A stretch of DNA of 64,000 bases from the NCBI RefSeq assembly GCF_016653115.1, contig NZ_NHRX01000034.1, positions 62,534-126,533 on the forward strand. The letters run 5' to 3'. Source of the stretch: Rhodocyclus purpureus. Its GTDB lineage: Bacteria; Pseudomonadota; Gammaproteobacteria; Burkholderiales; Rhodocyclaceae. Position numbers and translations under genes: made by a program. This document shows positions 36,328 to 47,355 of this stretch, in pieces. A model generated the notes under the pieces. It saw nothing but the letters and a program-made list of their open reading frames with translations, made no database searches and was not told the origin of the DNA. Positions within the stretch are counted from its first letter, which is position 1; every line of letters begins with the position of its first letter.

Positions 36328-37470
36328 TCAGGCGGCCAGACCCGCCTGCACGAGTTCTTCGCGCGTCGCGATGTTGCCGGTCACTTCGAGGTCGAAGCCG
36401 GCGACGCTCGGCATCCTGCGTGCGCTGCCGAGCAGCTTCATCTGGCCGACGCCGAGTTCGCGCAGGATCTGCGCGCCGATCCCATAGGTGCGCGGGTCCC
36501 AGCGCGCCGGCTTGGCGGACTGGTCGGTGGCGAGCCCGGCGAGCAGCTCGGCGCCGCTCTGCGGCTTGCGCAGGAGGACGATCGCGCCGGCCGGCGCCTT
36601 GCTGATCGCCGCCAGCGCAACGTCGAGCGGGAAGGTGCTGCTTCTGCCGTCCGGGTCGAGGAAGTCGAGCGCCGACAGCGGCTCATGCACGCGTACCAGC
36701 GTCTCGCGCTCGGCGCTGATGTCACCGTGTGTCAGCGCCAGATGCACTTCCTGCGAGGTGCGGTCGGCGAAGGCGTGCAGCGTGAACTCGCCGTAGGGCG
36801 TGCGCACCGGCTTCGTCAACTTGCGTTCGACCAGCTTCTCGTTGCGGCTGCGGTAGTGGATCAGGTCGGCGATGGCACCGATCTTCAGCCCGTGCTCGCG
36901 TGCGAACTCCTGCAGGTCGGGCAGGCGCGCCATCGTCCCGTCTTCCTTGAGGATCTCGCAGATCACCGACGACGGCTCGCAGCCGGCGAGTTGCGCCAGG
37001 TCGCAGCCGGCCTCGGTGTGACCGGCGCGGACGAGGACGCCGCCCGGGCGCGCCATGATCGGGAAGACGTGGCCCGGCTGCACGATGTCCTGCGGCGAGG
37101 CGTTCTTCGCTACCGCGGTCTTGATCGTCACCGCGCGATCCTGTGCCGAAATCCCGGTGGTGACCCCCTCGGCAGCCTCGATCGAGACGGTGAAGGCGGT
37201 CGAGTAGGGGCTCCGGTTGTCGCGCGCCATCTGCACCAGGCCGAGTTGCCGGCAGCGCTCCTCGGTCAGCGTCAGGCAGATCAGCCCGCGACCGTACTTG
37301 GCCATGAAGTTGATCGCTTCGGCCGTGACGTGTTCGGCGGCGAGGACGAGGTCGCCCTCGTTCTCGCGGTCTTCCTCGTCGACCAGGATGACCATGCGCC
37401 CTGCGCGCATCTCGGCGATGATGTCCTCGATCGGGGAAATGGTGTTCGAGTTTGCGGTTTGCGGCGACAT
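36328..37470 (-). CDS. ribBA: RibBA-type protein: DHBP synthase with degenerate cyclohydrolase II domain
   Basis: A 380-residue protein. The N-terminal 3,4-dihydroxy-2-butanone 4-phosphate synthase is complete ([15 protein letters not shown] with acidic metal ligands; [30 protein letters not shown]). The C-terminal half follows the cyclohydrolase II fold ([11 protein letters not shown], near residue 220) but lacks the three zinc-binding Cys and the GSxRCDCG block, so it should not have GTP cyclohydrolase II activity. This domain layout is common in betaproteobacteria, which have a separate ribA. The start is the ATG at 37470; a 5' extension to 37737 is not homologous. Confidence 0.9.
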   Translation of the reverse strand: MSPQTANSNTISPIEDIIAEMRAGRMVILVDEEDRENEGDLVLAAEHVTAEAINFMAKYGRGLICLTLTEERCRQLGLVQMARDNRSPYSTAFTVSIEAAEGVTTGISAQDRAVTIKTAVAKNASPQDIVQPGHVFPIMARPGGVLVRAGHTEAGCDLAQLAGCEPSSVICEILKEDGTMARLPDLQEFAREHGLKIGAIADLIHYRSRNEKLVERKLTKPVRTPYGEFTLHAFADRTSQEVHLALTHGDISAERETLVRVHEPLSALDFLDPDGRSSTFPLDVALAAISKAPAGAIVLLRKPQSGAELLAGLATDQSAKPARWDPRTYGIGAQILRELGVGQMKLLGSARRMPSVAGFDLEVTGNIATREELVQAGLAA

Positions 37471-37666
37471 TGTTCTGAGCGGAAAGAAGCCCCGGGGGGC
37501 GTTGGATCGGAAGTCGGCACAGCGGGCGCGTCGTGATTCGCGGGCGCGCCACGCCGTAGACCGGACATTCTCGCAGATCGCCGACGGCAAGGCCACTTCT
37601 GGCGCCCGATACGGAATCGCTGCCGAGTGGCTGCGCGCGGGCGGAGGCCGCCGTATATCGACGCAC

Positions 37667-37690
37667 CGACGCCGGTCAGAACCGGCGTCG
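37667..37690. repeat. Perfect hairpin between ribE and ribBA
   Basis: CGACGCCGGT and ACCGGCGTCG form a 10-bp stem with a 4-nt loop, about 50 bp past the ribE stop. There is no T-run on either strand, so it is at best a processing or stabilising hairpin. Confidence 0.5.
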
Positions 37691-37740
37691 GGCTGGAGCC
37701 GGCCAGGAGTCTGGAAGAGGGCGGGCGAGCCGCCCATGGA

Positions 37741-38358
37741 TCAGCCGGCGTTCTGGTAGCTCAGCATGCGCTCGCAGTAGCGCGCGATCAGGTCGACTTC
37801 GAGGTTGACGCGGGCGCCGGCGTGCAGGCGGCCGAGCGTCGTCACCGTCAGCGTGTGCGGGATCAGGTTGATCGTAAACACGCTGCCATCGACCGTGTTG
37901 GTGGTCAGGCTGACGCCGTCGACGGTGATCGATCCCTTGCGCGCGATGTACTTGGCGAGTTCCTGCGGCGCGCGGATTTCGAGCAGCCGGCACGCGTCCT
38001 CGCCTTCGCCGACCGGGTCGAAGCGCAGCACTTCGCCGACGCCGTCGACGTGGCCCGAGACGAGGTGGCCGCCGAGTCGGTCGGCGAGGCGCAGCGCCTT
38101 TTCGAGGTTGATGTTGCCGGGTGCGTCGAGGCCGACCGTGCATTCGAGGGTCTCCGGCGAGACGTCGACGCAGAAGCGGCCGGGGTGCAGTTCGACGACG
38201 GTCAGGCAGACGCCGTTGCAGGCGATCGAGTCACCGAGCGCGACGTCGGACAGGTCGAGCGTGCCGGCGTTGATCGTCAGCCGCACGGTCGAGGAATCGT
38301 CGGCGCGCGCCGTCAGGTGTTCGATGTGGCCGAGGCCGGCAATGATTCCGGAGAACAT
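37741..38358 (-). CDS. ribE: Riboflavin synthase alpha chain
   Basis: A 205-residue protein made of two homologous halves: [15 protein letters not shown] at the start, then [16 protein letters not shown], and in the second half [13 protein letters not shown] and ITVDGVSLT. It dismutates lumazine to riboflavin. It lies upstream of ribBA in the same direction; the usual ribD neighbour is missing and the hybrid-kinase gene is upstream instead. Confidence 0.96.
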   Translation of the reverse strand: MFSGIIAGLGHIEHLTARADDSSTVRLTINAGTLDLSDVALGDSIACNGVCLTVVELHPGRFCVDVSPETLECTVGLDAPGNINLEKALRLADRLGGHLVSGHVDGVGEVLRFDPVGEGEDACRLLEIRAPQELAKYIARKGSITVDGVSLTTNTVDGSVFTINLIPHTLTVTTLGRLHAGARVNLEVDLIARYCERMLSYQNAG

Positions 38359-38394
38359 GATCGATCGGTCCTTTATGTCGGGGGGAAGGCGATT

Positions 38395-41300
38395 CTAGCA
38401 CGCGCGCTGACGTGCTTTCGTGAGCGTCTCCAGCGCGGTCGCGAAGTCGTAGTTCTCGATCGCCGTGGCGATACGCGCGAAATCCTCGCCGAAGGCCGCG
38501 TGCAGCAAGCCCTCGTTTTCGGCGAGGCAACGGGCGCTGGCGAAGTCGTCGTTGGCGAGCAGTTCGGCGAGCCGGGTGCAGACCGGGCGTAGTGCTGCTT
38601 CGTCGATCGCTATCGGGGTTGCTACGGCGCCACTCGGCGCCTGCGGTAAGCAGGCGCTCAGCGCTTCGATCAGCACGGCGAGCGCGGTGACGGTCTGCGC
38701 CTGCAGTTTTTCCAGCAGCACCGTCGGCGCGCGGTTGTGGATCGCGTGCTCGAGTTGTTCGGCCAGCGAGCGGACGTCACCGGCGCCGATCTGCGCGGCG
38801 ACGCCCTTGAGCGTGTGCGCGAGTCGTTCGGCAACGGCGAGGTCGCCGCCAGCGAGCGCTTGCGCGATGCGCGCCGGCGCGTCGGCCTGCCCGGCGACGA
38901 ACTTCGCCAGCAGTCCGAGGTAGAGCGCCTCGCGGCCCAGCGCGAGGCGAAGCCCCTGCTTCGCGTCGAGGCCGGTGACCTCGCTGAGCGACTGGATCGC
39001 GAGTCCCGGCGTCGCGGTTTCCGGCTGCGCAATGGGCTTCGGCTGCGCTGCGTCCTCCGGCGCGACCGGAGGTACTTGCGGCGCCTTCACCCAGTGCAGC
39101 AGCTTGTCGCCGAGGTCCTTCGGGTCGATCGGCTTGGCGATGTGGTCGTTCATGCCGGCTTCGAGGCAGCGCTCGCGGTCGCCTGCCATCGCGTTGGCGG
39201 TCATCGCCAGGATCGGCAGTTCGGCGAGGCGCTCGATCCTGCGTATCGCCCGCGTCGCGGCGATCCCGTCCATCACCGGCATCTGCATGTCCATGAGCAC
39301 GACGTCGTACGCGTTCTGCTGCACCTTGGCCAGCGCGACCGAGCCGTCGCCGGCGACATCGACGACTAAACCCATCTCGCGCAGGAGTTCGGTCGCCACT
39401 TCCTGGTTGAGATCGTTGTCTTCGACGAGCAGTGCGCGGGCGCCGGCAAGGACGGAAACATCGGGGCCTGCGGGCGTCTCCGGCTGGTCGGAGGGACGGG
39501 CCCCGGCCCTGCCGCCGAGCAGACGCAGCACGCTGTTGAACAGCAGCGAAGGGCTCACCGGCTTGACCAGGATCTCATCGACCCCCGCCTGCGCGGCGGA
39601 ACCGACCCGCTCGTCGTGTCCGTAGGCGGTGACCAGCAACACCAGCGGTGGCTTGGCGAGCTGCAGGCGACGTATCTCGGCGGCGGTGGCGACGCCGTCC
39701 ATTCCCGGCATCTTCCAGTCGAGGAAGACGACCTCGTAGGCTTCGCCGGAGGCGGCGGCGCGGCTGACTTCGGCGAGCGCCTCGGGGCCGGAAGCAAGCG
39801 CCTTGACGACGAAGCTCATGCTGGAGAGCATGTGCGCGAGTACCTCGCGCGCGTAGTCGTTGTCGTCGACGACCAGCACCCGTCGTCCGCGCAGGTCGGG
39901 GTGCGGCAGGAAGCGCGGCGTCGTCTGCTTGCCGCGCCCCAGACGCGCGGTGAACCAGAAGGTCGAACCGACTCCGGGGGTGCTGTCGACGCCGACCTCG
40001 CCGCCCATCAACTCGGTCAGGCGCTTGGCGATCGCGAGGCCGAGACCGGTGCCGCCGTACTGGCGCGTGGTCGAGTTGTCGGCCTGCTGAAAACTCTGGA
40101 ACAGCGAGGCGCGCTGCTCGGCGCTGATGCCGATGCCGGTATCGCGCACCGAGAAACGCAGCAGCAGTTGATCGTCGCCTTGCTCGGCGACCGCGACTTC
40201 GATGCCGATTTCACCCTTTTCGGTGAATTTGACCGCGTTGTTGGTGTAGTTGATCAGCACCTGGCCGATGCGCAAGGGGTCGCCGACGAGTTCGTTCGGC
40301 ACGTCGTCGGCGATGTCGATCACGAGTTCGAGACCCTTGCTGGCGATCTTCTCGGCGTTGAGGCCGGCGACGTTGTCGAGCACCCGCTCCAGATCGAACT
40401 CGATCCGCTCGACCGCCATCTTGCCGGCCTCGATCTTCGAGAAGTCGAGGATGTCGTTGATGACCCCGAGCAGATGCTGGCTGGAGCGCTGGATCTTCAG
40501 CAGGTATTCGCGTTGGCGCGGCAGCGGATCGGTGTTGAGCGCGAGGTGCGTCATGCCGATGATCGCGTTCATCGGCGTCCTGATCTCGTGGCTCATGTTG
40601 GCGAGGAAGTCTGCCTTGGCTTTGGCGGCCGTCTCGGCGACCGCGCGCGCGTGCGCCAGTTCGGCGATGGCGGCGCGCTCGGCGGTGATGTCGTCGATGA
40701 TCAACACCGCTCCGCGCTCCGGATCGTTCGCGTCGACCGCGTGCCCGCTCATCCGCGCCCAGAACAGGGTGCCGTCGCGGTGAACCAGTTGGTGCTCGCG
40801 CCGGTGCGTCTCGCCCTGCCACATTTCTTCGTAGGCCGAGGCGCCGCTCGCTTGCCAGGCCGCTTCGTCGGGATACCAGACCCGGGTCGGCTGGCCGACC
40901 AGTTCGCCGGGCGGCCAGCCGAAAATTTCGTGCAGTTTCTGGTTGCCGCGTACCAGGATGCGGTTCTTCAGCAAGGCGATTCCCGAGCTGGCGGAATCGA
41001 AGATCGCCTGCTGTTCGGCGTAAGCCAGGCGCAAGGCCTCGGCGGCAGCGCGCGACGCGCTGATGTCCTCGACGATGCTGACGACGCCCTTGCCGAAATC
41101 GGCAGGATCGATCGCGCGGCTCGACATCCGCGCCCAGAAGGTGCTCCCGTCCTTGCGCCGGACCAGGAATTCCCTGACGTCCGTCTCGCCGCGTGCGAAT
41201 CTTTCGTAGGCTTCGCTGCCGACCGTCCGCCAGACCTCGGGGTCGGCATACAGTTTCTGGTTCGGCTGGCCGATCAACTCGCCTTCGCCATAGCCGGTCA

Positions 41301-43227
41301 GTTCCGCGAAACCATGGTTGCATTCCTCGATGACGCGCTTGCGGATCACCAGGATGCCGGTGCTTGCGGTATTGAAGATCGTCTGCAGGCGTTCGCTGGC
41401 GCTGCGCAGCGATTCGTTCAAGGCGTCGAGCTCGGCGGTTCGTTCTTCGACGCGCAGCTCGAGGTTGCGGCGATGCTCTTCGAGTTGCCGCTCGACGCTG
41501 CGCTGCTCGGTCACGTCGATGCCCAGAGATAGCGAGATCCATTCGCCTTCCGGGCTGACCATTAAGCTGTTGCGCCAGGCAATCGTCCGCGGCTCGCCCG
41601 CGCGGTTCCAGATGGCATTTTCTATTTCCGAGGGCGCCTCGCCGCCCGCCACTGCCTGCTCGAACGCCTTCAGCGTGCCGGCATCGGGATCGCGCAGCAA
41701 GTTCGTCGCAAACCAGTTCTGGCCGAGCATCTCGCTGCGGGCGAAACCGGTGATCTGCTCGGCCTGCGCATTGAAGATCAGCACGCGCCCCTGCGCGTCG
41801 AGACCGAGCACCATCACGTTCGCGTTTTCGACCAGTTGCTCGGCGAACTCCTTGGCGTGACGCAGGCTTTCGACCAGCGCCTTGCGTTCGCTGATGTCGC
41901 GCGCCGAGCAATACACGAACGCTTCGCCGGCGATCTCGATGCCGCGGATGACGAGCTCGACGTCGATCGACTCGCTGCCGGCACGGCGGAAGCGGGTTTC
42001 GCGGGTGGATTCACTGGCGCCGGCGTTTCGCATCGCCGCGAGCAGTTCGTCGAGCTCGCCTGCCGCGATCCAGTCGCCGAGCTGCAGTGTCACGGCGCTG
42101 GCCGGATCGCGGCCGAGCATGCGGTAGAAAGCGTCGTTGGCCTCGCGCAGCTTGCCGTCACGGTCGAGCACATGCACGCCGTCGGCGGAGGTGCGCAGCA
42201 GTTCCTCGTAACGCAGTTCCTGCCGGCTGCGCCTTGCCTGTTCGCTGCGGTAGTTGTTGATCGCCAGCAGCACGCCGCCGGCGAGCAGGAGCAGCGCGAG
42301 TCCCGCGTAGATCGCGGCGGTCCTGCGCCATGGCGTGAGCACCTGGTCCTTGTCCACCCCGCTCACGACATAGACCGGGAAGTCCCCGACGCGCCGATAG
42401 CTGTAGATCCGCTCGATCCCGTCGACCGGACTGAGCAGGGTGAAGGTGCCGCTCGCCGGCGACGCCGCCACCTGAAGCTGCAGCTGTGTGGAGAGCACGG
42501 GCTTGCCGATCAGCTCCGGCGCCGCCGGCGCACGCGCGATCAGCACGAAATCCGCGTTGAGCAGCGAGATCGAATCCTCGGCCCCGAGTCTCGGCGCTGC
42601 ACCTTTCTGACCGCGCGCGGCGCCGCTGAAGGCACTCGTCAGCCATTCGCTCGGCAGCGAGCTCTGCACGATGCCGCGGAAGTTTCCCTGCGCGTCGCGC
42701 ACGCCGCGGCTGAACACCAGCGTCCACACGCCGGCGACGCGCGAAAAGATGGGGCCTTCGACGAAGGCTCCCCGCGCTGCTTCGCTACGGTGCACGCGGA
42801 AATATTGGCGGTCGGCGATGTTGGCGCTGGACAGCTGCCCGCTCGCGTCGAAGACGTAGTTGCCGTACTCGTCGGCGATGCGCAGGCTGAGGATGCCGGG
42901 AACGCGACCGAGCAGGCGCCCGAGCGTCGGGTTCAATTCGCTCGCGGCCATCCCCTTGCCGGCGAGGTGATTCTCGTAGTGATACTTCGCTTCCTGCACG
43001 ATCAGGTCGACCTTGCCGACCGACGCGAGCAACTCCTGTTCGAGGACACGCGCAAACGCCGCGTTGATCTTCCCCGCATTGTCGAGCTCGCGCTGGTAGG
43101 CGGACCTGAGTTCCACCGCCAGCATCGTCCCGAGCAGCAGGACGATGCCGATCGTCAGCGCCGCGAAGAAACCCGGCCGGGTATTGGTCGCGCTGGCGTC
43201 GCTGTGCGTGAAGCCTCGTGGGCGCAT
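38395..43227 (-). CDS. Giant hybrid sensor histidine kinase (sensor-4 PAS-HisKA-HATPase-2 REC-Hpt)
   Basis: A 1,610-residue membrane kinase. TM1 (about 19-41) and TM2 (about 305-327) flank an extracytoplasmic Cache-like sensor. Four PAS domains follow (about 340-450, 460-575, 620-735, 745-860); the last two are alike ([13 protein letters not shown] and [13 protein letters not shown]) and look like an internal duplication. HisKA has [15 protein letters not shown] with the phosphorylated His near 882. Two receivers carry Asp in [11 protein letters not shown] (near 1168) and [11 protein letters not shown] (near 1312). Hpt has [13 protein letters not shown] (near 1470). It is a complete internal phosphorelay; the output regulator and signal are unknown. 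Confidence 0.95.
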   Translation of the reverse strand: MRPRGFTHSDASATNTRPGFFAALTIGIVLLLGTMLAVELRSAYQRELDNAGKINAAFARVLEQELLASVGKVDLIVQEAKYHYENHLAGKGMAASELNPTLGRLLGRVPGILSLRIADEYGNYVFDASGQLSSANIADRQYFRVHRSEAARGAFVEGPIFSRVAGVWTLVFSRGVRDAQGNFRGIVQSSLPSEWLTSAFSGAARGQKGAAPRLGAEDSISLLNADFVLIARAPAAPELIGKPVLSTQLQLQVAASPASGTFTLLSPVDGIERIYSYRRVGDFPVYVVSGVDKDQVLTPWRRTAAIYAGLALLLLAGGVLLAINNYRSEQARRSRQELRYEELLRTSADGVHVLDRDGKLREANDAFYRMLGRDPASAVTLQLGDWIAAGELDELLAAMRNAGASESTRETRFRRAGSESIDVELVIRGIEIAGEAFVYCSARDISERKALVESLRHAKEFAEQLVENANVMVLGLDAQGRVLIFNAQAEQITGFARSEMLGQNWFATNLLRDPDAGTLKAFEQAVAGGEAPSEIENAIWNRAGEPRTIAWRNSLMVSPEGEWISLSLGIDVTEQRSVERQLEEHRRNLELRVEERTAELDALNESLRSASERLQTIFNTASTGILVIRKRVIEECNHGFAELTGYGEGELIGQPNQKLYADPEVWRTVGSEAYERFARGETDVREFLVRRKDGSTFWARMSSRAIDPADFGKGVVSIVEDISASRAAAEALRLAYAEQQAIFDSASSGIALLKNRILVRGNQKLHEIFGWPPGELVGQPTRVWYPDEAAWQASGASAYEEMWQGETHRREHQLVHRDGTLFWARMSGHAVDANDPERGAVLIIDDITAERAAIAELAHARAVAETAAKAKADFLANMSHEIRTPMNAIIGMTHLALNTDPLPRQREYLLKIQRSSQHLLGVINDILDFSKIEAGKMAVERIEFDLERVLDNVAGLNAEKIASKGLELVIDIADDVPNELVGDPLRIGQVLINYTNNAVKFTEKGEIGIEVAVAEQGDDQLLLRFSVRDTGIGISAEQRASLFQSFQQADNSTTRQYGGTGLGLAIAKRLTELMGGEVGVDSTPGVGSTFWFTARLGRGKQTTPRFLPHPDLRGRRVLVVDDNDYAREVLAHMLSSMSFVVKALASGPEALAEVSRAAASGEAYEVVFLDWKMPGMDGVATAAEIRRLQLAKPPLVLLVTAYGHDERVGSAAQAGVDEILVKPVSPSLLFNSVLRLLGGRAGARPSDQPETPAGPDVSVLAGARALLVEDNDLNQEVATELLREMGLVVDVAGDGSVALAKVQQNAYDVVLMDMQMPVMDGIAATRAIRRIERLAELPILAMTANAMAGDRERCLEAGMNDHIAKPIDPKDLGDKLLHWVKAPQVPPVAPEDAAQPKPIAQPETATPGLAIQSLSEVTGLDAKQGLRLALGREALYLGLLAKFVAGQADAPARIAQALAGGDLAVAERLAHTLKGVAAQIGAGDVRSLAEQLEHAIHNRAPTVLLEKLQAQTVTALAVLIEALSACLPQAPSGAVATPIAIDEAALRPVCTRLAELLANDDFASARCLAENEGLLHAAFGEDFARIATAIENYDFATALETLTKARQRAC

Positions 43228-43305
43228 GGTCTGCAGACTACCGGGCAGGGGGCGGCGTTGCCCACGTGTGTCGCCTGCGCAAGTCGCTGGCCACGGTGTC
43301 CTGCC

Positions 43306-43719
43306 TCAGCCGCCGAAGCCCGGCTTATCCTTCATGAACGCCTTGCATTTCATGTCGGTTTCGGTCAGGTGATGGTTCAGGTATTCGCTGACGATCCGTT
43401 CCAGTCCGGCCCGGTCCGGATGATTCTGCGTTCCCTGATAGCAAACCTCGGTCACCAGTTCGAGATAGGCGGCATGTTCCGCTTTGTGCTCGTCCAGGGT
43501 CGGGCAGTGGTTGCGCGCGAGCACCTGCTCCTCGTCGGCAAAGTGTTTGCGCGCCAAGTCGGCGAGGTCGTTGAGGACGACATGAAACTGCGCCATTGAA
43601 GAATTTTCCTTGAGCAGGCCCAAGGCCTGCTCGCCGAGCAGCAACAGGCGCCGGTGCTGATCGTCGATCTGGCGGTTGCCGACGCAGAGCTCCGGATTCC
43701 ATTTGGGTAGGGAGGACAA
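43306..43719 (-). CDS. Bacteriohemerythrin
   Basis: A protein of about 137 residues in the hemerythrin family: WNPELCVGNRQIDDQHRRLL, then RKHFADEEQVL, HKAEHAAYLEL and NHHLTETDMK supply the His, Asp and Glu ligands of the di-iron oxygen-binding site. No in-frame ATG exists. The TTG at 43719 (with GGAG upstream) starts just before the conserved SLPKWNPE; TTG codons at 43767 and 43797 are alternatives. Such proteins carry or sense oxygen, or deliver it to enzymes. It may be functionally linked to the neighbouring hybrid kinase, but nothing shows this. Confidence 0.85.
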   Translation of the reverse strand: MSSLPKWNPELCVGNRQIDDQHRRLLLLGEQALGLLKENSSMAQFHVVLNDLADLARKHFADEEQVLARNHCPTLDEHKAEHAAYLELVTEVCYQGTQNHPDRAGLERIVSEYLNHHLTETDMKCKAFMKDKPGFGG

Positions 43720-44061
43720 GATTTTCTCCGTCTCGATCGGGCGCGTGCAGTTGCATGCACGGAACAAGCCAATGGGGTAAGCTGATGCGATTGCCAAGGT
43801 GTGCCGGGATCGCGGCGACGTGCGACGAGGGGCGCGCTAGCAGTCCTTTCGTCAGGTCAAGCCGTAGCGGCATCGTGACGAACGCAACTCGCCATGGCCG
43901 AAGTATAGCTTGCCTTCGTCATTTGATGGCATGGGCATTTTCGGCGCAGGGGAGGCTGCCCAAGCGCTGGTCGGGGATGACGGGCCCGGCCGAGTCCGAA
44001 CCAGGCCGGACAGCGCGGATGCGAGCGTCGGTAGCGGACCGAATCCGCGCTGCGGGCGACC
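43720..44061. other. Non-coding stretch between hemerythrin and dsbD
   Basis: No gene is supported. On the minus strand a possible -10 TATACT (43902-43907) lies upstream of the hemerythrin gene with no good -35. No terminator with a T-run is seen for dsbD. Confidence 0.4.
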
Positions 44062-45882
44062 TCAGTCGAGGCCGCGCAGGGACTTCAGGAAGGTCGGGGC
44101 GTCCTGGTAGCCGACGACGCGGCGGCCGGCGATCTCCTTGCCGCTGCGGTCGAAGAAGATGATCCCGGGCGGGCCGTAGAGCTGGAAACGCTTGAGCAGT
44201 GCGGCGTCGTCGGCGCTGTTGGCGGTGACGTCGGCCTGCAGCAGCAACCAGCCGGAGAGGCGTTCGTGCACGCGCGGGTCGGCAAAGCTGTCGCGCTCCA
44301 TCTCCTTGCAGGTGATGCACCAGTCGGCGTAGAAGTCGAGCATTGCCGGCTGGCCGCGCGCGGCGGCCTCGGCCAGCCGCGCGTCGAGTTCGGCGTTCGA
44401 CGCGACGCGGACGAAGGGCAGGCGCGGCGCCTCGGCGACGCTGCCGCGCAGCCCGGCGAGCGGCTGCCAGGGATCGCGTGCCCCCGACAGCGCGCCGACG
44501 ACGAGTGCCACCCCGTAGAGCAGCAGCACCAGTGCCGCGCCCTTGGCGACGCGCTTCCCGCCCCTGGCGTGCGCCGGCAGCGGGTCGAGCGCGTGCAGGT
44601 AGACCGCCGGGACGATCAGCAGCACGCCCCAGGCGGCGAGCGAGGCCGACGGCGGCAGCAGCGGCGAAACGAGCCAGACGGCGACACCGAGCAGGATCAC
44701 CCCGAAGGCCTTGTTGACCAGGACCATCCACGGTCCCGCCTTCGGCAGCAGCGTGCCGGCGGAAAGCCCGACCGCCAGCAGCGGCACGCCCATGCCGAGC
44801 GCCATCGCGAACAGCGCGGCGCCGCCGAGCAGCGCGTCGCCGGTCTGGCCGATGTAGAGCAGGGCGCCGGCGAGCGGCGCGGCGACGCAGGGGCCGACGA
44901 TCAGCGCCGAGAGCGCGCCCATCGCCGCGACGCCCGGCAGCGAGCCGCCACGCAGGTGACTGGCCTCCGCCGAGGCGCGACTCTGCAGCGCGCTCGGCAG
45001 CTGCAGCTCGTAGAAGCCGAACATCGCGCCGGCGAGGACGACGAAGATCAGCGCGAAGCCGCCGAGCGCCCACGGCGTCTGCAGCGCCGTCGACAGCAGC
45101 GTCCCGGTCAAGCCGGCGGCGACGCCGGCAGCGGCATAGGTGACGGCCATGCCGAGGACGTAGGCGAGCGAGAGCGCGAAGGCGCGTCCGCGCGAGGTCG
45201 GCCGGCCTGCAGCGGCGCCCTTGGCGCGGCTGCCGACGATGATTCCGGAGAGGATCGGCAGCATCGGCAGCATGCACGGCGTCAGCGCGAGCAGCAGGCC
45301 GAAACCGAAGAAGCTCGCGAGGATCGCCCAGAACGAGGCGCCGCGCAGCAGCTCGGCGATGCGTCCCGACTCGTCGCCGCCATCATCGTTGGCGGTGGCG
45401 AGCGCCTGGCCGTCACCGGGTGCCGGCGGCGGCAGTTCGAGCGTCAGCACCTGCTGCTGCGGCGGATAGCAGATGCCGGCCTCGGCGCAGCCCTGCGAGG
45501 TGACTGCGAGCGTGATCGGCTGGGCGCCGGACGCGCTGCGCTCGACCGGGAGCAGGATCCTCGCCTCGCGGAAATAGACCTCGACGCGGCCGAAGGTTTC
45601 ATCGACCTTCTCCTTCCCGGGCGGCAGGCGCGCTGGCCCGAGGGTGACGCTCTCCGGCGACGCCTTGAAGCGCAGCTTGTCGCGGTAGAGGTAATAACCG
45701 CGCGCGATCTCGAAGCGTACCTCGATCGTGCCGCCGTCGAGCGCACGCGCGCTCGGCTTGAAGGCCACTGCCGGGTCGAGGAATTCCTGTGCGCCGGCGG
45801 TGACGGCGACGAACAGCAGCGTGCACAGGACGGCGACGAAGCGCGCGGCGCGCAGCAGCAAGGACGGGCAGGCGACGCTCAT
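44062..45882 (-). CDS. dsbD: Thiol:disulfide interchange protein DsbD
   Basis: A 606-residue three-domain protein. After a signal peptide (cleavage near TAGAQ) the periplasmic alpha domain has the redox Cys in SQGCAEAGICYPP (near residue 133). The eight-span beta domain has TPCMLPMLPI and GPCVAAPLAG, and the C-terminal thioredoxin-like gamma domain has ADWCITCKEME (near 525). It passes electrons from cytoplasmic thioredoxin to periplasmic DsbC/DsbG and cytochrome maturation. It follows cutA with a 4-nt overlap, a conserved pairing. Confidence 0.96.
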   Translation of the reverse strand: MSVACPSLLLRAARFVAVLCTLLFVAVTAGAQEFLDPAVAFKPSARALDGGTIEVRFEIARGYYLYRDKLRFKASPESVTLGPARLPPGKEKVDETFGRVEVYFREARILLPVERSASGAQPITLAVTSQGCAEAGICYPPQQQVLTLELPPPAPGDGQALATANDDGGDESGRIAELLRGASFWAILASFFGFGLLLALTPCMLPMLPILSGIIVGSRAKGAAAGRPTSRGRAFALSLAYVLGMAVTYAAAGVAAGLTGTLLSTALQTPWALGGFALIFVVLAGAMFGFYELQLPSALQSRASAEASHLRGGSLPGVAAMGALSALIVGPCVAAPLAGALLYIGQTGDALLGGAALFAMALGMGVPLLAVGLSAGTLLPKAGPWMVLVNKAFGVILLGVAVWLVSPLLPPSASLAAWGVLLIVPAVYLHALDPLPAHARGGKRVAKGAALVLLLYGVALVVGALSGARDPWQPLAGLRGSVAEAPRLPFVRVASNAELDARLAEAAARGQPAMLDFYADWCITCKEMERDSFADPRVHERLSGWLLLQADVTANSADDAALLKRFQLYGPPGIIFFDRSGKEIAGRRVVGYQDAPTFLKSLRGLD

Positions 45883-46220
45883 GCCGCGGGCTCGCCGGTG
45901 CTGCCCGGCCGCGTTTCGGCGACGATCCAGTCGAGGTAGGCGGTATCGCCGGCGACGATCGGCAGCGCGATCAGTTCGGGGACGGCGTAGGGGTGGCGTT
46001 CGCGGATCGCCGTCGCCAGTTCCTCGTAGCGGTCGGCGGCGGTCTTGATCATGAGCGGCACTTCGTCGGCCTGCTCGACCGCGCCCTGCCAGCGGTAGAC
46101 CGAGCGGCAGGGCGCCTGGATGCTGACGCAGGCGGCGAGCCGGCGCTCGACGAGATGCGCGGCGAGCGCCGCGGCGCTGTCCCGGTCGGGCAGCGTGGTG
46201 AGGACGATGAGCGAAGTCAT
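45879..46220 (-). CDS. cutA: Divalent-cation tolerance protein CutA
   Basis: A 113-residue CutA1: LIVLTTLPDRDSAAALAAHL, then RLAACVSIQAPCRSVYRWQG and MIKTAADRYEEL, matching the trimeric ferredoxin-like fold. Linked historically with copper tolerance, but its role is unclear. The ATG at 46220 is the domain start; it is coupled to dsbD. Confidence 0.94.
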   Translation of the reverse strand: MTSLIVLTTLPDRDSAAALAAHLVERRLAACVSIQAPCRSVYRWQGAVEQADEVPLMIKTAADRYEELATAIRERHPYAVPELIALPIVAGDTAYLDWIVAETRPGSTGEPAA

Positions 46221-46344
46221 GCGCCGGATTCTACCGCGGTCGCTGCTCCGCCACGGCAACGCGGAGTGCCGTGGGAGCGGCGGCAGCCGCGAATGTGGCA
46301 AGCGCCGCGTTGGCAGCACCGCGCCGGCAACACCGCTTCGATCT

Positions 46345-46986
46345 TCACTCGCGCCAGGCGCGCAGCACCAGGTCGCGGATCAGGTGCAGGCGGCGATGGA
46401 AGAAGTGGTCGGCGCCGGGGATGACGACCACCGGCAGGTCGATCGGCTCGGCCCAGGCGAGCACGTTGGCGAGCGGCACCGTCTCGTCGCGCGAACCGTG
46501 GATGACCAGGGTGTCGGGCGGAACGGCGCCGGTGTCGTAGCTGCGTGCGCCCTCGATGTGGCCGGCGGCGGTGCCGACCAGCGCCATGTGCCGCGGCGGC
46601 CGGGAGGCGTCGGCGAGCGCGCGTGCGACGCGTGTCTGCACGTAGGCGCCGAAGGAGAAACCGGCCAGCGCGACCGGTAGATCGCCCCAGCGTTGCCTCG
46701 CCCAGGCGAGCAGCGCGAGCATGTCCTCGCTCTCGCCGCGCCCCTCGTCGTGGCTGCCTGCGCTCTGGCCGACGCCACGGAAGTTCGGACGCAGGGCGAC
46801 ATGGCCGAGCTTCACCGCGGCGCGCGCCAGCGTATACACGACCTTGTTGTTGTTGGCGCCGCCGAACAGCGGGTGCGGATGAGCGATGAGCGCGATGCCG
46901 CGCGGCGTTCCTGCCGGCAACTCGACGATCGTCTCGATCGCCCCGGCCGGCCCCGGGACGAGCAGGGTTTCGCTGGCGGTGTTCAT
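46345..46986 (-). CDS. Alpha/beta hydrolase of the short (YqiA/DLH-like) type
   Basis: A 213-residue hydrolase: IALIAHPHPLFGGANNNKVV (near residue 31) and the nucleophile elbow GFSFGAYVQ (Ser near 111), with Asp in GSRDETVPL and His in GADHFFHRRLH completing the triad. This family is widespread in proteobacteria with unknown substrates. It overlaps the ferredoxin gene by 4 nt and is co-transcribed with it. Confidence 0.9.
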   Translation of the reverse strand: MNTASETLLVPGPAGAIETIVELPAGTPRGIALIAHPHPLFGGANNNKVVYTLARAAVKLGHVALRPNFRGVGQSAGSHDEGRGESEDMLALLAWARQRWGDLPVALAGFSFGAYVQTRVARALADASRPPRHMALVGTAAGHIEGARSYDTGAVPPDTLVIHGSRDETVPLANVLAWAEPIDLPVVVIPGADHFFHRRLHLIRDLVLRAWRE

Positions 46987-47294
46987 CGGCGGACGAGGCG
47001 TTCGACGACGCGACCGCCGATCAGGTGTTCCTGGATGATGGCTTCCAGGTCGTCGTTGTTCCGGTAGCTGTACCAGACCGCTTCGGGGTAGACCACGAGC
47101 GCCGGGGCGATCTCGCAGCGGCCGAGGCAGCCGGCACGGCTCACCCTGACCTGGCCCGGTCCGGACAGCTTGAGCGCGGCGACCCTGTCCTTGGTCCAGG
47201 CGAAGGCGTCGCTGGCGCCGTGCGCGTTGCAGCTGTCCTGGCCGCCTTCACGCTGGTTGCAGCAGAAGAAGAGGTGGTGTTTGAAGTAGCTCAT
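46983..47294 (-). CDS. Thioredoxin-like [2Fe-2S] ferredoxin
   Basis: A 103-residue protein: FKHHLFFCCNQREGGQDSCN with the first Cys pair and RAGCLGRCEIAPALVVYPEA with the second, the pattern of thioredoxin-fold [2Fe-2S] ferredoxins. It probably carries electrons in the cytoplasm. The ATG at 47294 is preferred to the ORF start at 47318. Downstream coupling to the hydrolase gene is by a 4-nt overlap. Confidence 0.9.
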   Translation of the reverse strand: MSYFKHHLFFCCNQREGGQDSCNAHGASDAFAWTKDRVAALKLSGPGQVRVSRAGCLGRCEIAPALVVYPEAVWYSYRNNDDLEAIIQEHLIGGRVVERLVRR

Positions 47295-47355
47295 GTTCGT
47301 CGGCGCGCGGGTGCGCAAGGAGGGTGACCGTGCTGATTATCACCGATTCGCGACG

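Noticed and set aside
37471..37740. Possible FMN riboswitch before ribBA
   Set aside because: I looked for the conserved FMN-aptamer blocks on the minus strand and found none; the only structure is a simple perfect hairpin at 37667-37690.
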